From Episyrphus balteatus (lineage: Eukaryota > Arthropoda > Insecta > Diptera > Syrphidae): a stretch of DNA of 64,000 nt. Positions 11,430-23,614 of this stretch are shown here, one piece after another; the first letter of the stretch is position 1, and every line of letters starts with the position of its first letter. The notes under the pieces were generated by a model that saw nothing but the letters and a program-made list of their open reading frames with translations, did not search any database and had not been told where the DNA came from. The stretch covers positions 110,566,028 to 110,630,027 of the forward strand of contig NC_079136.1 of NCBI RefSeq assembly GCF_945859705.1, read 5' to 3'. The position numbers and the translations under genes were made by a program.

Positions 11430-12106
11430 GTTACGGCCGTCAAAGTTACGGGAAACCGAAGTTACGAAAAACTAGAGTTACGAATTCTAAAGTTATGTTA
11501 AGCTATGACATGTGATTTTTGGGTTGGCAACAATTGCGAGGAACGATATGGAATTATGGAAATACAAACAAGAGATTAACATTTTTCTCATTGGTCAGAA
11601 CTAAATGAGTTAAGCGAAAATGGGTGTTATTTAATCTTGTAAAGTTTTCATGGGATAGGTATAGATATACAAATATTTTTTTGTTTTTGTGAGAAGATCG
11701 CAAAAACGTTGAAATAGAAAAAAAAAAACATAAGTATGCTTATATAAGTTTGGGGGACATAATTGAAATTAACTTCTTATTTGTCCAACTAATATTGCAC
11801 CTACGTATTTTTTTTTTCTATTAATTGATATAATTATTCATAGCGTATTTTGTAATACCCACTTTGTATATCTATACCTATCCAATCAAAATTTAACAAG
11901 ATTAAATAACACCCATTTTCGCTTAACTCATTTAGTTCTGACCAATGAGAAAAATGTTAATCTCTTGTTTGTATTTCCATAATTCCATATCGTTCCTCGC
12001 AATTGTTGCCAACCCAAAAATCACATGTCATAGCTTAACATAATTTTAGAATTCGTAACTCTAGTTTTTCGTAACTTCGGTTTCGCGTAACTTTGACGGC
12101 CATAAC
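11430..12106. mobile_element. Foldback element F (long inverted repeats, about 245-bp arms)
   Basis: The left arm (11430-11674) is the near-perfect reverse complement of the right arm (about 11864-12106). Shared phrases include GGCCGTCAAAGTTACG at the outer edge, AATGAGTTAAGCGAAAATGG in the middle and GGTATAGATATACAAA at the inner edge. The roughly 190-bp loop is AT-rich and non-coding. The outer parts carry repeated GTAACT-type words that continue past the right arm to about 12150. No clear target duplication was found. Long inverted repeats with a short loop fit a foldback DNA transposon; a simple inverted duplication is the alternative. Confidence 0.75.
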
Positions 12107-15100
12107 TCTGTCGCGCGTAACTCTGTTATTCGTAACTCCGTTAAAATTTCGTTATGAATAGGTACCAATGTTTATGGTAAGTAAAATAAACCATTCTAAT
12201 GTCCATGCTCTTAAGAAAGTTTATCACGACACCGCAAGCGCGGTGCAAGAGCGCTCCAAAGAACTCCGAACGATTGGGGGGTTAGCCAGGCTATTGTCTA
12301 CTCAAAATTCAAAGTATCAAATAATTCTTAACTCGGTCCTCAAGGAAAGGATTTTGTTAATAACAAACGCTGTATTTTTCAAATTCACCTAACTTTCCAA
12401 ATTATGCAGAAAAAATTGAAACAAACAAAACAGTTATATTCTTTAAAATTATCCTAAGATTTCTTTATAAAAGAATGTACCTATTTCTGAGCCAATAACC
12501 AGGTCTCGTCTGAAGCAGATGGGAACTTTTCATAAATTTGAAAATTTTGCCACATTTTTATCAGATTGTTACTCAGCGTTTGTACAAAAATGTTCGTTTA
12601 AATCTTTGTTCCATGAAATTGTCGAGACCAGTTTATCTCAAAGTTTTCTGCTCCTACTTTCGAGTTAGAATAATTGGGTTAATTGTGTCAAGCCTCAACT
12701 CTTTTGATTTACGATAAAATACCAAACATGAATACCTATAAAAATATTAAGAGTTTTTGATTAATAAAATAAACAAAGAAAAAACACAGGAATGTAAAAT
12801 AGTGCATGTAAAAAAAACAACATACACAACACTGTCAACACTGAAATAGACGAAGTTAAAATTGTTGGTTCTCTCTTGTTCTAACAGTTTTCAAAAAATT
12901 GTACTGTTCTGCTCTGATTTGTTCCAGATTTTTTTCCCGAAACAGATCTATAACAATGAGAAAGTCAGAAATCTAGAAATCGATTGTTTTACAGGTATTA
13001 AATTCTGTTCAAAAAGTATCTGTTTCTATTTCAAAAGTAAAATTATGATTTATGTGCTTTTTTTTAAAGAAACGTAAGCTTTTTAATACTCTTCATAGGC
13101 CAGGTACCGGTTATTTTGGCAGACATAAACAGATAGAAATGCATGCTCCAATTTTAAAATTTTTGATTGTCAGATTGTTATCTGGAGTTAATTTTTTTTA
13201 CTAATCCTAAACTTGCCTCTTTTTTGAGTAATAATTCTTTTTATTGGTCCTGTTAACAAGTTCCGTCAGTATCTTTTTCGTCCTTACATTTTGTTTTCTG
13301 ACTTATCTGTGATCTTTTATCCAATTTTAAATGCAAACAAACATTTCTAAAATTTATTTCATTTTTTCCAAAGCAAACCTAATACAAAACTTAAACATCT
13401 AAGAAAAACATAAAAAAAAACCCAAGTAAAATATCACAACCCATTTGTGTGCCTCTTGAAAATTTTAAACCCCACACGTCATACCTCAATCTATACACAA
13501 AGAAAAATAAAAACAAAAATAACAAATGGATGTTGGTATGTGTGACTCATGCATATATGGGCACATAAGAAGCCCGTTGGCTTCTTCATGCTCATTTTAA
13601 CCAAATGAATAATTCTTAAAGCAAGTCATATTCTTAATTAAATTAGCATTACAAAATGAAACGGCGCAACAACACACAACAAAAATGTCCTTAGAGTGTG
13701 GGAGTACCCTTAAGATTCTCTTCAAAATGCCTCCAACAACCGGCTGTGAGAGTGAGATAGCCACATGGCTATAGTGAACCAAAGAATAAGGAAAAGTGTA
13801 AAATTTAATAGGATAACAGACTTTTCTCGGAATTTACCGTCATTTAAAATGAACATTCCCAAGAAAAGAAGAAAAATGACGAGTGGGAGCACTAAAAGCT
13901 TGAAAGTGCAGAAAAAAACCCTTCAGGTTTCGGCTTACCTTCAGGAGTACACTTTTCTAATAAATCTTTCGCCGAGTGAAATGGAAAACGACTACTCCAA
14001 GAAAAACAACAACAACCAACGACAGCAAGGACGACTAGGATGACGATGACTATATGGCGGGAATGGCAACGAACGGCAGTGGCAGCGGCATCAGCTTCGG
14101 CATCAGCATCGCGGCAGTGGTTGTAGCTACGTCTCATAAAAATTATTAGAACGGAAAGTGGATGCTTATCGGAGAGATGTTTTAATTAAAAGTTCCAGGG
14201 TGCTGCCTGTTTTAAACGAGAAAGGCCAAAAGGAACCACAGCGTTTACGTTACACGTCACAAAGTTTTAACCTTCAGTTATCCGATGTGATATGTATCCT
14301 TGTATTTGTATATAAACATCCATCCATAGTATAATATGGGAGTTTCAAAAATTTGTGTCAACGAGTATAATATGAAAGAATGGAGAGACGTAGTACAGTA
14401 TAGAAAAGTGGGTATTCTAAGTATTTCATAACTTCGAAGCCTTAGTGAGGATTATAAAATGTATTTGACGCCCTGTGGCATACGGATATTCATGATACGG
14501 CTCTAGCACAAGAATTCGAACCACTTAAGCAGCACAACTTTGTTGACTCTTTAACCCTCCCACACATGCAAACATGCTAACTGAGTGATGCATATATAAA
14601 TCTCATAGCTTGTTTTAGTAAAGTTAAGAATTAAACATATTTGTTAACAGGGGTTTTAAAGAAATCTTACTCTGAAACTATTTGAATTTTAAACTTTATT
14701 ATAAAGAATTTTCTCAGTTGTTACCTTATCGATTACACCAAGAAAATCATTTGATGCGAGAGAACTTTTTTTACGAAGATGAAATAGGAATAGGAAAAAA
14801 TATCTATTATATCAGATCATTCATAAAATAAACATATTTTTTAAAAATTTAAATTGAAAAGTTGGGATATGTTACCATGGACAAGCATTTGAATGTAAAT
14901 AAGCAATATACAACTAAAAACAGCCTTTAGTAAAAACCAACCACTGAATAATCATCATCAAAACATATTAGATTTACATTCTGATTTCCATTTGCAAATA
15001 TTTCAAGAATCCAGAAACATCGACAACACAAATTCATACAAAGATTTTAAAAATAATAGCTTAACCACGCAAAACAAATAACGAGACAGAAATACAATAG

Positions 15101-15163
15101 ATTAAGATTTCACTTTTCAGTAAAATGAATGAATATTCCTTACTTCACAAACTTAAAGACCAA
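12107..15163. other. Unrecognised sequence
   Basis: No gene or element could be supported. A trinucleotide-like GCATCAGC patch lies at about 14087-14112. The block 13560-14300 is less AT-rich than its neighbours. Frames up to 92 codons exist but overlap on opposite strands and have no recognisable features. Confidence 0.4.
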
Positions 15164-16572
15164 GGCCCTATTGCACCAACCACTTTGCATTTTGCAACTT
15201 TGCACTTTAATTTTGCAAATTCTGTTGCACCAAACTCCAATTTGCAAAGAGGAACTTATTTTTTTTGAAAAGTAAAACAAAAATTCCTTCTTTGCAAATT
15301 TTGCTGCACCAACCACAAATTTGCAAAGCACAAGTTACTTTGCCAATTTACAAAGAATTCCTTGATTTCATTGCACAAAACAAAAAAAGGAAAAATTTCA
15401 TTTGCGGATGACCATTTCTCGTGTTAGGTTCGGGTATACTAAATAATAATTTAAAATGAATCACTTTGAACGACTTTTTGAAGATGAATAGTATAGTAAA
15501 AGTTACTTTAGTGATGTAAAATTTAGAACACATTTTGAAATTGGGTATAATTAACTATTAAGAATATTTAACTATGGTAAGTGTGTGAAAACAAGTTGAA
15601 GTGACATTGTTAGAATTTGTTGTGTTCTTTTTACAAATCATTTAGGAACTATTTGTTTTTAGATAATGTTAAACTGTCAAACGACCAATTTTTTTTTAGA
15701 ATAATGCCAATTCCATTATTTTATTGAATGCCAATTCCATTATTTATTGAAAAAAAATTTCTCCCATCAAAAAATTTCAAAAATTCTATTTTAATTTAAT
15801 TTTTCCCCTGATTAATAAAAGAAATACAAATTTTTGAATTGTCTTCAAAACCAAACATGTAATTTCACAGATCAACACAATAAACTCAGATCATGGAAGT
15901 GAATTGGAAATAGTTACGAACCGTGACTATTTGACACTTCAAAAGGAGTTCAGGAACGTTGTTCAGCTGTGAAATAGTTACAAATTATTGTATCTAAATA
16001 AAAGACCATTATTATTTTAGTTCAGTATTATAAACATAAATAAACTATGATAAAATAAATAACGCACCTCTTCCCTCAGCTTCATGGCCACATAGTCTCC
16101 TCTAGAATTGCCAACCACCTTATTCAAAATTATGCGTCATTCAATTAATGATTGCAATTTTAAGATAAAACAATAAAAATTATATATCGATATTAAAAAT
16201 TCTATTATTTTCTTCTTTAAACAAATTGCAGCAAAGCAACAGTCTAAGAAACTATAACCAAAAAAATAACAAATGATAAGTAAAGTACAATAAATTTCAA
16301 AAGATATCGTTGTTTAAGTAAAAAAGAAGAAGATTTCAACCTTTTTTAACAGCGAAAAGATGTTGAAACTATCTACTGCTTTACTTTGCAAATTTTCAAA
16401 TTAGTCGGTGCAGCAACGCCCGCACTTTTTGCTTTGCAAAAAAAAACATCAAAAATTGCAAAGTGCAAAGTGGGGAACTTTTAATATTTGGTAGAACACT
16501 TTGCACTTTTACTTATTATTAAGTATTATTTTGCAAAGTTGTAAAATGCAAAGTGGTTGGTGAAATAGGGCC
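15164..16572. mobile_element. TIR element G (1409 bp, 3-bp target duplication)
   Basis: The left end reads GGCCCTATTGCACCAACCAC, and the right end in reverse complement reads GGCCCTATTTCACCAACCAC. The match continues through TTTGCATTTT(G/A)CAACTTTGCA, giving TIRs of at least 40 bp. The flanks are CAA on both sides (15161-15163 and 16573-16575), a 3-bp duplication. The inner sides hold many short copies of TTTGCAAA(T/G) and GCACCAACCAC in both orientations, a sub-repeat structure that could bind a transposase many times. The interior from about 15360 to 16380 is AT-rich with no transposase recognised, so this is non-autonomous. The GGCCC start and 3-bp duplication suggest the PIF/Harbinger class; CAA is not the usual TWA target, so the class is tentative. 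Confidence 0.8.
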
Positions 16573-16575
16573 CAA

Positions 16576-18931
16576 GGGCAAGGCGTTTGCTTTTATTTTA
16601 GCTTATTGAAACTAACTAAAGAAGCAAATGCTTGAGCATCTTCTAATGAAATTGTTCTCAGATATGAGGAAACTTTTAACTTGAGTGATCTATGAATTTC
16701 TTCCTACTACTGACGTTAGAAAGTCACTCCCGTTACATCTTCCTTGAAGATGTTCTCAGCAGCACAATGGTTGGAATTTTTTAACATTTAAAACAGTGAA
16801 ACAAATTAAAATGCTAAGTGTTAATGTATTGAGATATTTAAATTGGTGAATAGTTAAATAAATAAAAGCGAAAAATACCAAACGCTTCCATGGAATTACC
16901 CTTATGCAGCAATGTTATAATGACACCTTATTCTTTATAACCAAAATCCGTTCCATACCCAAAAAAATTGAAGCCAGGATTTTTTCGTAGAAAATCATAT
17001 TCAATTGACTCTATTGAGTCCTCCTAAGCTATTAACATCCCTTCAAAATAATGGGCGGGATTTCGTCCTTGTCTACTATAGACATTAATCACAGCTAGGA
17101 AGCAAATAAATTTTATCCATAAGTTAATTTTTATGTTTCTTTTATTTATACTTGCTAACTCAATAAAAGCACAATAACTAATGACCCGTTTTAACCAATC
17201 ATTTTATAATTTACCGAATAAAAGTCCAAGCAATATGAGTTTAAAAAAAAACTTCCATGGTTTCTCCAACCCCTTCATTCCGCGAACTTTTGACCCCATC
17301 CTTAAAGTTTACTTTAATATTGAGAGTTCGGTTTACTCAATCTTAAAGAAATATATTTTGAGTACTCTGCATCTACCTATACTATTTTAAACGCGTGCAT
17401 TCCTTAAGGATGAATGAGTATTTACTTTGCTATGACAATTTTCAAAGTTCTTCGACTCCGTTCAGAACATTTTCTACAGTTCCTATAGAGGTAACCACAA
17501 AACACTTATAATATTATAATAAAGTATTTCCAAGGAAACCATTTCAAATACCAAAGAGTGTACAAGAATCCGTCTCCGCTACCGCTCCAACCAACAGCCA
17601 AAGCTGTTTCAAAAGGATACAAAACATTATTCGCAACCTTCTTCTTCATGATGGCTTACAGTTTGCTTCGGCACAACGAATATAGGTAAATCTCTCTTCT
17701 TTTTGGCTTCTTCGTCTAGCTTTACCTTTACATTGCTTCCTAAGCGCATTTACTACTCCTGTCTCCTGCTCCCCATTATTGTTCAGTAGTCGTCGTCCTC
17801 GAAAACACTGAGAAGCAATCTCAAGTATTGACAAGGCACCATCCCCCATATTTTTATTATTATTTCTCCATTTTATGAATAGGCCTGAGTTATCGCCAAA
17901 CCTTTAGGTACGAGTATATTGATTTGTGGTTTTAAGGAAATAACAACAAAAACTTCTACACACAAAAATATGCGATTGGAATACTTTATGGAACTTTAGT
18001 TGGGCTGGCCTGGGTCTTAGGCAGGGAAAGGGGGCACATTAGGAAGTTGTATTTGCTCGTCGTGTTGCTTACAAAAAAAAATTAAATAATAAGGAAATAA
18101 AATTCAAAAGGGAAAGAAGGATATGTACCCTTTTCATCATAAAACTTTTTATAAAACGTCCATTCACCACAACACAAAATAACAAAAAAAAAAAAAAGAA
18201 CAGGACTCAATATGCTCTGCATATAGCGCTTATATTTTCTTTAGATTTTCTTAAATGTAACCAAAAATAAATCGCATTATGATTTGGATGGTGGTTGTGA
18301 TGTGGTTACCTATAAAAGGAAAGGAACTGGAATCTAGATATTCCAGATGCGGAGACTGTGAATAAAACCTTTTGTTGGGACACGTGTTTCACCCTCTCTT
18401 GTGGTGGCAGTGGCAGTTTTTGTCTGCATTCTTATTCCCCTAAGTGGTTTTAAGAAAATATTGCTTATTTTGCTAATTTAAGCTGACAAAGGATTCAAGT
18501 GGCGTCTGAGAGGACTTCAAGAATGTGGTGTCCCATTTCAATAAAAATAAAATATGCATATATATATTTATATAATGTACCAAAAGGTTTTATAGAGAAT
18601 TATAATACTGTGGGAGAAATGCTTGAAGGTTTGGTTTTTATTAATGAAGTTCATTCAAGGAAAAGGACATGCGTGCTATTGGATAACCATAAGCTGATTT
18701 ATGTGTATTTTTTTTTACTGCTTAAATAAACAAGATAGGTACTCGTCGTTGAAATCCTTACTCATCGTCATCAGGTAAATCATTTGATTGTAGTTTTGAA
18801 AGTTACTGACTGGTACAATGAAAAAAAAAAAAAAACAACTCGAAGAAAAGCGAGTTCAAGATACTGGCTTACAACATGTTTTTCTTTAATGTGTGGTGCA
18901 ATGACAGCAATGCTTTTCTTGCCTTATCTGC
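16576..18931. other. Unrecognised sequence
   Basis: No gene or repeat boundary is supported. A less AT-rich block spans about 17550-17850, with an unrecognised 67-codon minus-strand frame. Poly-A runs lie near 18184 and 18820. Confidence 0.4.
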
Positions 18932-19759
18932 TAGTTCAGTAAATGATGCAGTTTTGAAGATTGATTTATCCTGAGTATAAATCTGAGTTTGCGTATTGAT
19001 TGGCCTTGTGGGGCGTCCATCATTTTGAAAAACGCGTTTCTATAAATATCTCGAGAACGACTGATCGGACAGAAAATTCGCAAGCATTTTTTACCGACTT
19101 CCGAAAAGGATTAGGTACCTAACTATTCAATTCGTCTGTATTTTTTTTTTGTTACCTCATAACTTAGGACTGAGTGAACCAATTTTGATAATTCTTTATG
19201 TACTGGAAAACTGGTCCCTGCAGTGTGGTCTCATTTCAATTTCGTTCAGTTCTAGACATAGACATAGACTAGTAGAAAAACCATAAAACCCAGTTTAGAT
19301 TTAGTTGGAAGTCGGTTTTGTTTTTTGATAAAAATGATTATTAGGTTGTAAATATAATTATCTTTCTTTTTGTAGTACATTATTTTTCTCTAGGAGTTAT
19401 ACTTTCAGAGTTACAGTACCGCAAGTAGTGTATTTTTTGATATTTTTAATATTTTAAACAACCCTTAGATTTAAGTGGGAAATAATTGAAAATGAGATAT
19501 TTTGCGGCTCTCTTACTCTGAAAGTGTAACTCCAAGAGAAAAATTATGTATTACAAAAAGAAAGATAATTATATTTCCAATTTAAAAAGTCCTTTCTAGA
19601 GATATTGAGACTAACGCGTTTTTCAAAATGGTGGACGCCCCACAAGGACAATCAATACGCAAACTGAGATTTATACTCAGGATAAATCCCTCTTCAATAC
19701 AGCATCCAAATTTTGCTTACGTCACAACTTTTTTCAGTTTTTCCCCCTTGACTGAACTA
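18932..19759. mobile_element. Foldback element H, interrupted by a family D insertion
   Basis: Outer ends read TAGTTCAGT on the left and its complement on the right (about 19751-19759). The arms share the phrases ATTTATCCTGAGTATAAATC, GCGTATTGATTG and TTGTGGGGCGTCCA, then continue inwards (AATATAATTATCTTTC, TTTTTCTC, GGAGTTA, ACTTTCAGAGT) to a short centre near 19430-19490. The left arm is interrupted at about 19085-19345 by a D element absent from the right arm. No transposase and no firm target duplication. Removing D restores a near-palindrome of about 570 bp. Confidence 0.75.
19085..19345 (+). mobile_element. Family D element, copy 2, inside foldback H
   Basis: The left sub-terminal repeat ACCGACTTCC (19093-19102) pairs with the right repeat GGAAGTCGGT (19307-19316). 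Between them are features of a short repeat widespread in arthropods: CAATTCGTCTGTATTTTTT, a GTGAACCAATTTTGAT phrase and the tail TTTTGTTTTTTGAT. The T-rich edges and sub-terminal inverted repeats suit a Helentron-like non-autonomous element, though I cannot fix the class from the sequence. The unfilled right arm of H gives the approximate pre-insertion state. Confidence 0.7.
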
Positions 19760-19820
19760 CTACGTTTTAAAACAGATTGTAATAGGGAAGGGTTTTAAAT
19801 AAAGTTAAAATTTTATCTAA

Positions 19821-20237
19821 GACCCGATTTTTCAATCTTCTAATAAACAGTCAGTTAACTGTCTGACGAATAAAGATATTAGACTCATAAACAATCAGAT
19901 AACAACATTGAATTTTTCAATCAACCAGTTAGCTATTTTACAGAATAACAAACAAAATTTTAAATTCAAAAATATTCAAAATTAAAAGTCAGTTTATAAT
20001 TCATAATTGTTTTTGTCTTCTTGTGATCCGCTGTTTTGTTTATCAATATTTTCTTCAAAATAGCTTTGAAAACTGACACAATATTTTTGTCGAGATTATT
20101 CCTTAGAATAAATTTTATTCGTCTCTGAAAGAAGCAGATACTTTTAAGCTATATCTGACTGTTGAAAAATTGATTTTTTCTGTATCTGGGGAATAAGTAC
20201 TAACTGACTGTGTAACTGACTATTGAAAAATTGGCCC
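19821..20237 (-). mobile_element. MITE family E, long copy (417 bp)
   Basis: The right end in reverse complement reads GGGCCAATTTTTCAATAG then TCAGTTA repeats, matching the left end of the 117-bp copy at 7804-7920. The left end reads GACCCGATTTTTCAATCTTC, matching that copy's other end. Flanks are TAA on the left and TGA on the right, a possible mutated 3-bp duplication. Near both ends the words CAGTTA/TAACTG recur. The interior is AT-rich with no coding signal. Confidence 0.7.
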
Positions 20238-20240
20238 TGA

Positions 20241-23200
20241 AACGTTAAATTCTATTAAATTTTTGTTAGATTTCAAATCTTGTTATTATTCAAAATTTAA
20301 ATTGTAAAGTCAAATCAAAAATGTTTTAATTTAAAATAATACATAATTAATAAAATATATAAATAAAAAAAAAAAAATAGCAAACTGTTATGACTAAAAA
20401 TAAGTAAAACATGGCTTTTTAAATGAATTACGTAACACTGAGGATAGTGAGGTAACAATAACGTAGTAGATAGTTTAAATCGTTATTATATGAGTCGTTG
20501 TCTTTATATTTCTGGTATGAATTACCTACTTCAGATCATTTTAAATTGTATTTTTACTTTAAGACAATTTTTTCCTTTCCCCAGTGGAATTTTTTATATA
20601 GGTATTAACATTCAACAAAAGTGCATGTCCTCGCAAAAAGATACTAGTGCTCTATGCGGCTCAGTTGTTCGAAGTGTTACTGTGAAGCAAAAGTATTCCA
20701 GATTCAAGGAAGTTTTTTTCAAATTAATATAATTGTATGAAATTCAGATATTAAAGGAAAGCATTCAGAGATAAATAAATAATTTTTTTTTTACGGGAAC
20801 GAAATGTTGTTTTGACAGGAATGGAATCCTTTCAAAATAATCCGAAACAGCTATGAAACAAAATCATTGGTAAAATATGATGATTCATGTTTATGTTTAA
20901 TGATTTTGTACATTGTTTTTTTTTTTTCTTTTTGTGTATGTAAACCTTTTTGCACATACTGATAGCTTCGCCAACAAGAATTTTTGTTTTCAATATTAAT
21001 TTCTTTCAATAAATATCTGGTTAAATTTTTCGCTTCATTGAATAGCTATCGAATAAATAATTGAATTGGAACTCTTAATTTGAAATACTCGTTTATCTTT
21101 GCATGTATGTGAAAAAGTAACAGCAAGAAACAGAAAAGTACTTGGAAACATTTTTATTGGAGCGTTTTATTAAAATCCTGTGATATCAATCAATATAATA
21201 TTTACTTGTTACTTTATACCTACATGACATTTAATTAACTCAATTTCCCAATAACCCTTACATTCCAAGCCTTTTAACATATAAATTATTTTTCTCTCAT
21301 TCTAAAACCAATTTTCTATTAAATATTCTTGTAACCACAATTCATAGTCATCAAATGCAGAATTTAGATATTCTGCATTCCAAATCATCACTATACCCTC
21401 ATCAAACCTCCCACCTTTCTTTGTTTAAATTTCGAGTTAACTTCTGAATCCGGCAACAAAATTATGTTACATATTTTATATGTTATTGAAAACCATCCTA
21501 GCTATGCTGTGCATTTTTGCAATATTTCAAACCCCCAAAAATCCTCTGCCACAAACCATTGGTAATCCTAAAAAAAAAAAAGTTTTCCTGCGGTTAAGCC
21601 ATTATAAGTCGTCAATTCGTAACGAAGGCGGTCACGACAGATTTTCTATTCTTTCCCTATGCTTTTTTTTCCGTTTTTTGGTTTTTGCTATAATCTGACA
21701 GACAGGAAGCTGTCCAACAAAAAAACAAATCAATTTATCTCAAAACAAATCACGGAAACTCACCGCAGAGTTCTGCCCTCTGGATTCCCCATTCCACTAT
21801 ATTGAATACAGCAATACCCACCTCTATCAGATGCCCTTATGGAGAAAAAGTTAATTTTTTCCACATCTCTTACTATTAGAAACAATAAACCCGTACCCAC
21901 ATACGAGTACATATACTTCTATAGCCTCAATGTTGCTCAGCACAGTAGGGGAGGATGAAAAGAAAGTTTACGTGGGGTAGGGGAAGTAGTATAGGAAAAA
22001 AGTCAATCCAGCTTTCCGATATGGTGACTTCCTTGATCCTTGTCCCGGGGATCATCAGACATTTGTAGGATACTGCTGTTGCTACTCGTTTATGGGTTTT
22101 TGATTGGACATAAATGTGGGTTTTTGTCTTCTTTTTACGATTAATACTGTATGTCGATGGGGTTTGAAAGCCAAGGGTGAAAGTCAAAGTATTTGCTATT
22201 ATTTGAGGGGAGCCAACTTGGATGTTGTAGCATTTTTCGTCATTCTATGGTCTAGTTCTTTTATTTTGTTGAGCTGATTTAATTGCTTCGATTTGAAAAT
22301 ATTGTTCGGAAAAAAAAAATGAATTATACAAACGCAATCCAAGGATTTCAGGATAATAAAACAATAAACATTTACATATTTTATAATTATGAACTTGGCA
22401 ACTTTATCGAATACTTAATTTTACTTTCTTTGAAATAAACAGAACAGTGATAACTAATTTATATATATCTATTTTTATTATATAATGTAATGTTTGCTGC
22501 CATTGCCAGCAATAAATATAGACGAACAAAATTAAATACTCTAACTCAACTACTGTTTGATAATGATTAACTTTTATTTTTTTAATGTATATTTTATTCA
22601 CAAGTTGCAATATTGGATTTTTATGGTTGCAAATTTGTTTTGCCTCCAATATTTTATTAAATTGCCTACTTCGGCACAACATTAGAAAACTTTTTTAACT
22701 CACTCACTCATCTAGAGGAATTTATTGTATCAATTTAGCAGGAAAAACAATTGCGCTATCTTTTTCGGAATTTTTTATTTGTTTGCAAAAACGGGTCCTA
22801 AGATTTTAATATAAAAAATCATGTGACTTTTTTAGGACAATGGTCGTTTTTTTTTTTTTCATTTTGAAGCTTATGACCTGAAAATCGTTGAATTACTGCC
22901 AAAAATTGGTCAAAAAAATATCATTTTAAGAGAAGTTCTGTTAAGTGTTGGATTTACGAAACTTGTAGCTCAAGAGTGAAGGTTAATCCCTTTTTTTTTT
23001 TTTGTATTATTGAACATACTATATACAATTGACTTAAGCTTAACTTATTTCTAATAAGATACAAAATTTGTTGGCACATATGGGGCTTAACCTTATACAA
23101 TGGATAAAAGATAAAATATATATAAATATAGTACATGAATAGGCATAATTTTACAAGTCTGCTGACTAGGTTATCCTCGGGGTGTTCCGTCCCGGTTGTC

Positions 23201-23606
23201 CAGTTGTGGTATTGATTATGGGAAGGTTAATCCCTCAGAGGCAATTTAATGACTCCATGATTTCATAATAAGTTAGGTTATTTAAGCCAGCACAAGAATC
23301 TGTAGAATATCCTACAAGTCAAACCGTTAAAAGATCTTTTAATAAAGCGAAATATTCGTAGACTTTTAATGTCTTTTGTTTAATTTCATTACTATAATAA
23401 TACTTTTCGAAATAAATTCTTCGACTTGAAAAATAGCCGACATCTACATCGAAAATCTGGAATGGTTTTCTCTTCGTTCTCGTCCAAATACCTTGTGCAG
23501 AAATCGCTAGAAAATACAAAAAACCCGGAGAAATGGCCAGTCAGTGTTCTGTTTAAGTCCAGTTTTCCAGTGGGAGATTACAGTTAGCCCCGAACTATTT
23601 TCATGA
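20241..23606. other. Unrecognised AT-rich sequence
   Basis: Only homopolymer runs (for example near 20919 and 22850) and short chance frames are seen. I found no terminal repeats or gene signals. The stretch 21700-22250 is slightly less AT-rich. Confidence 0.4.
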
Positions 23607-23614
23607 GTTGTAAC

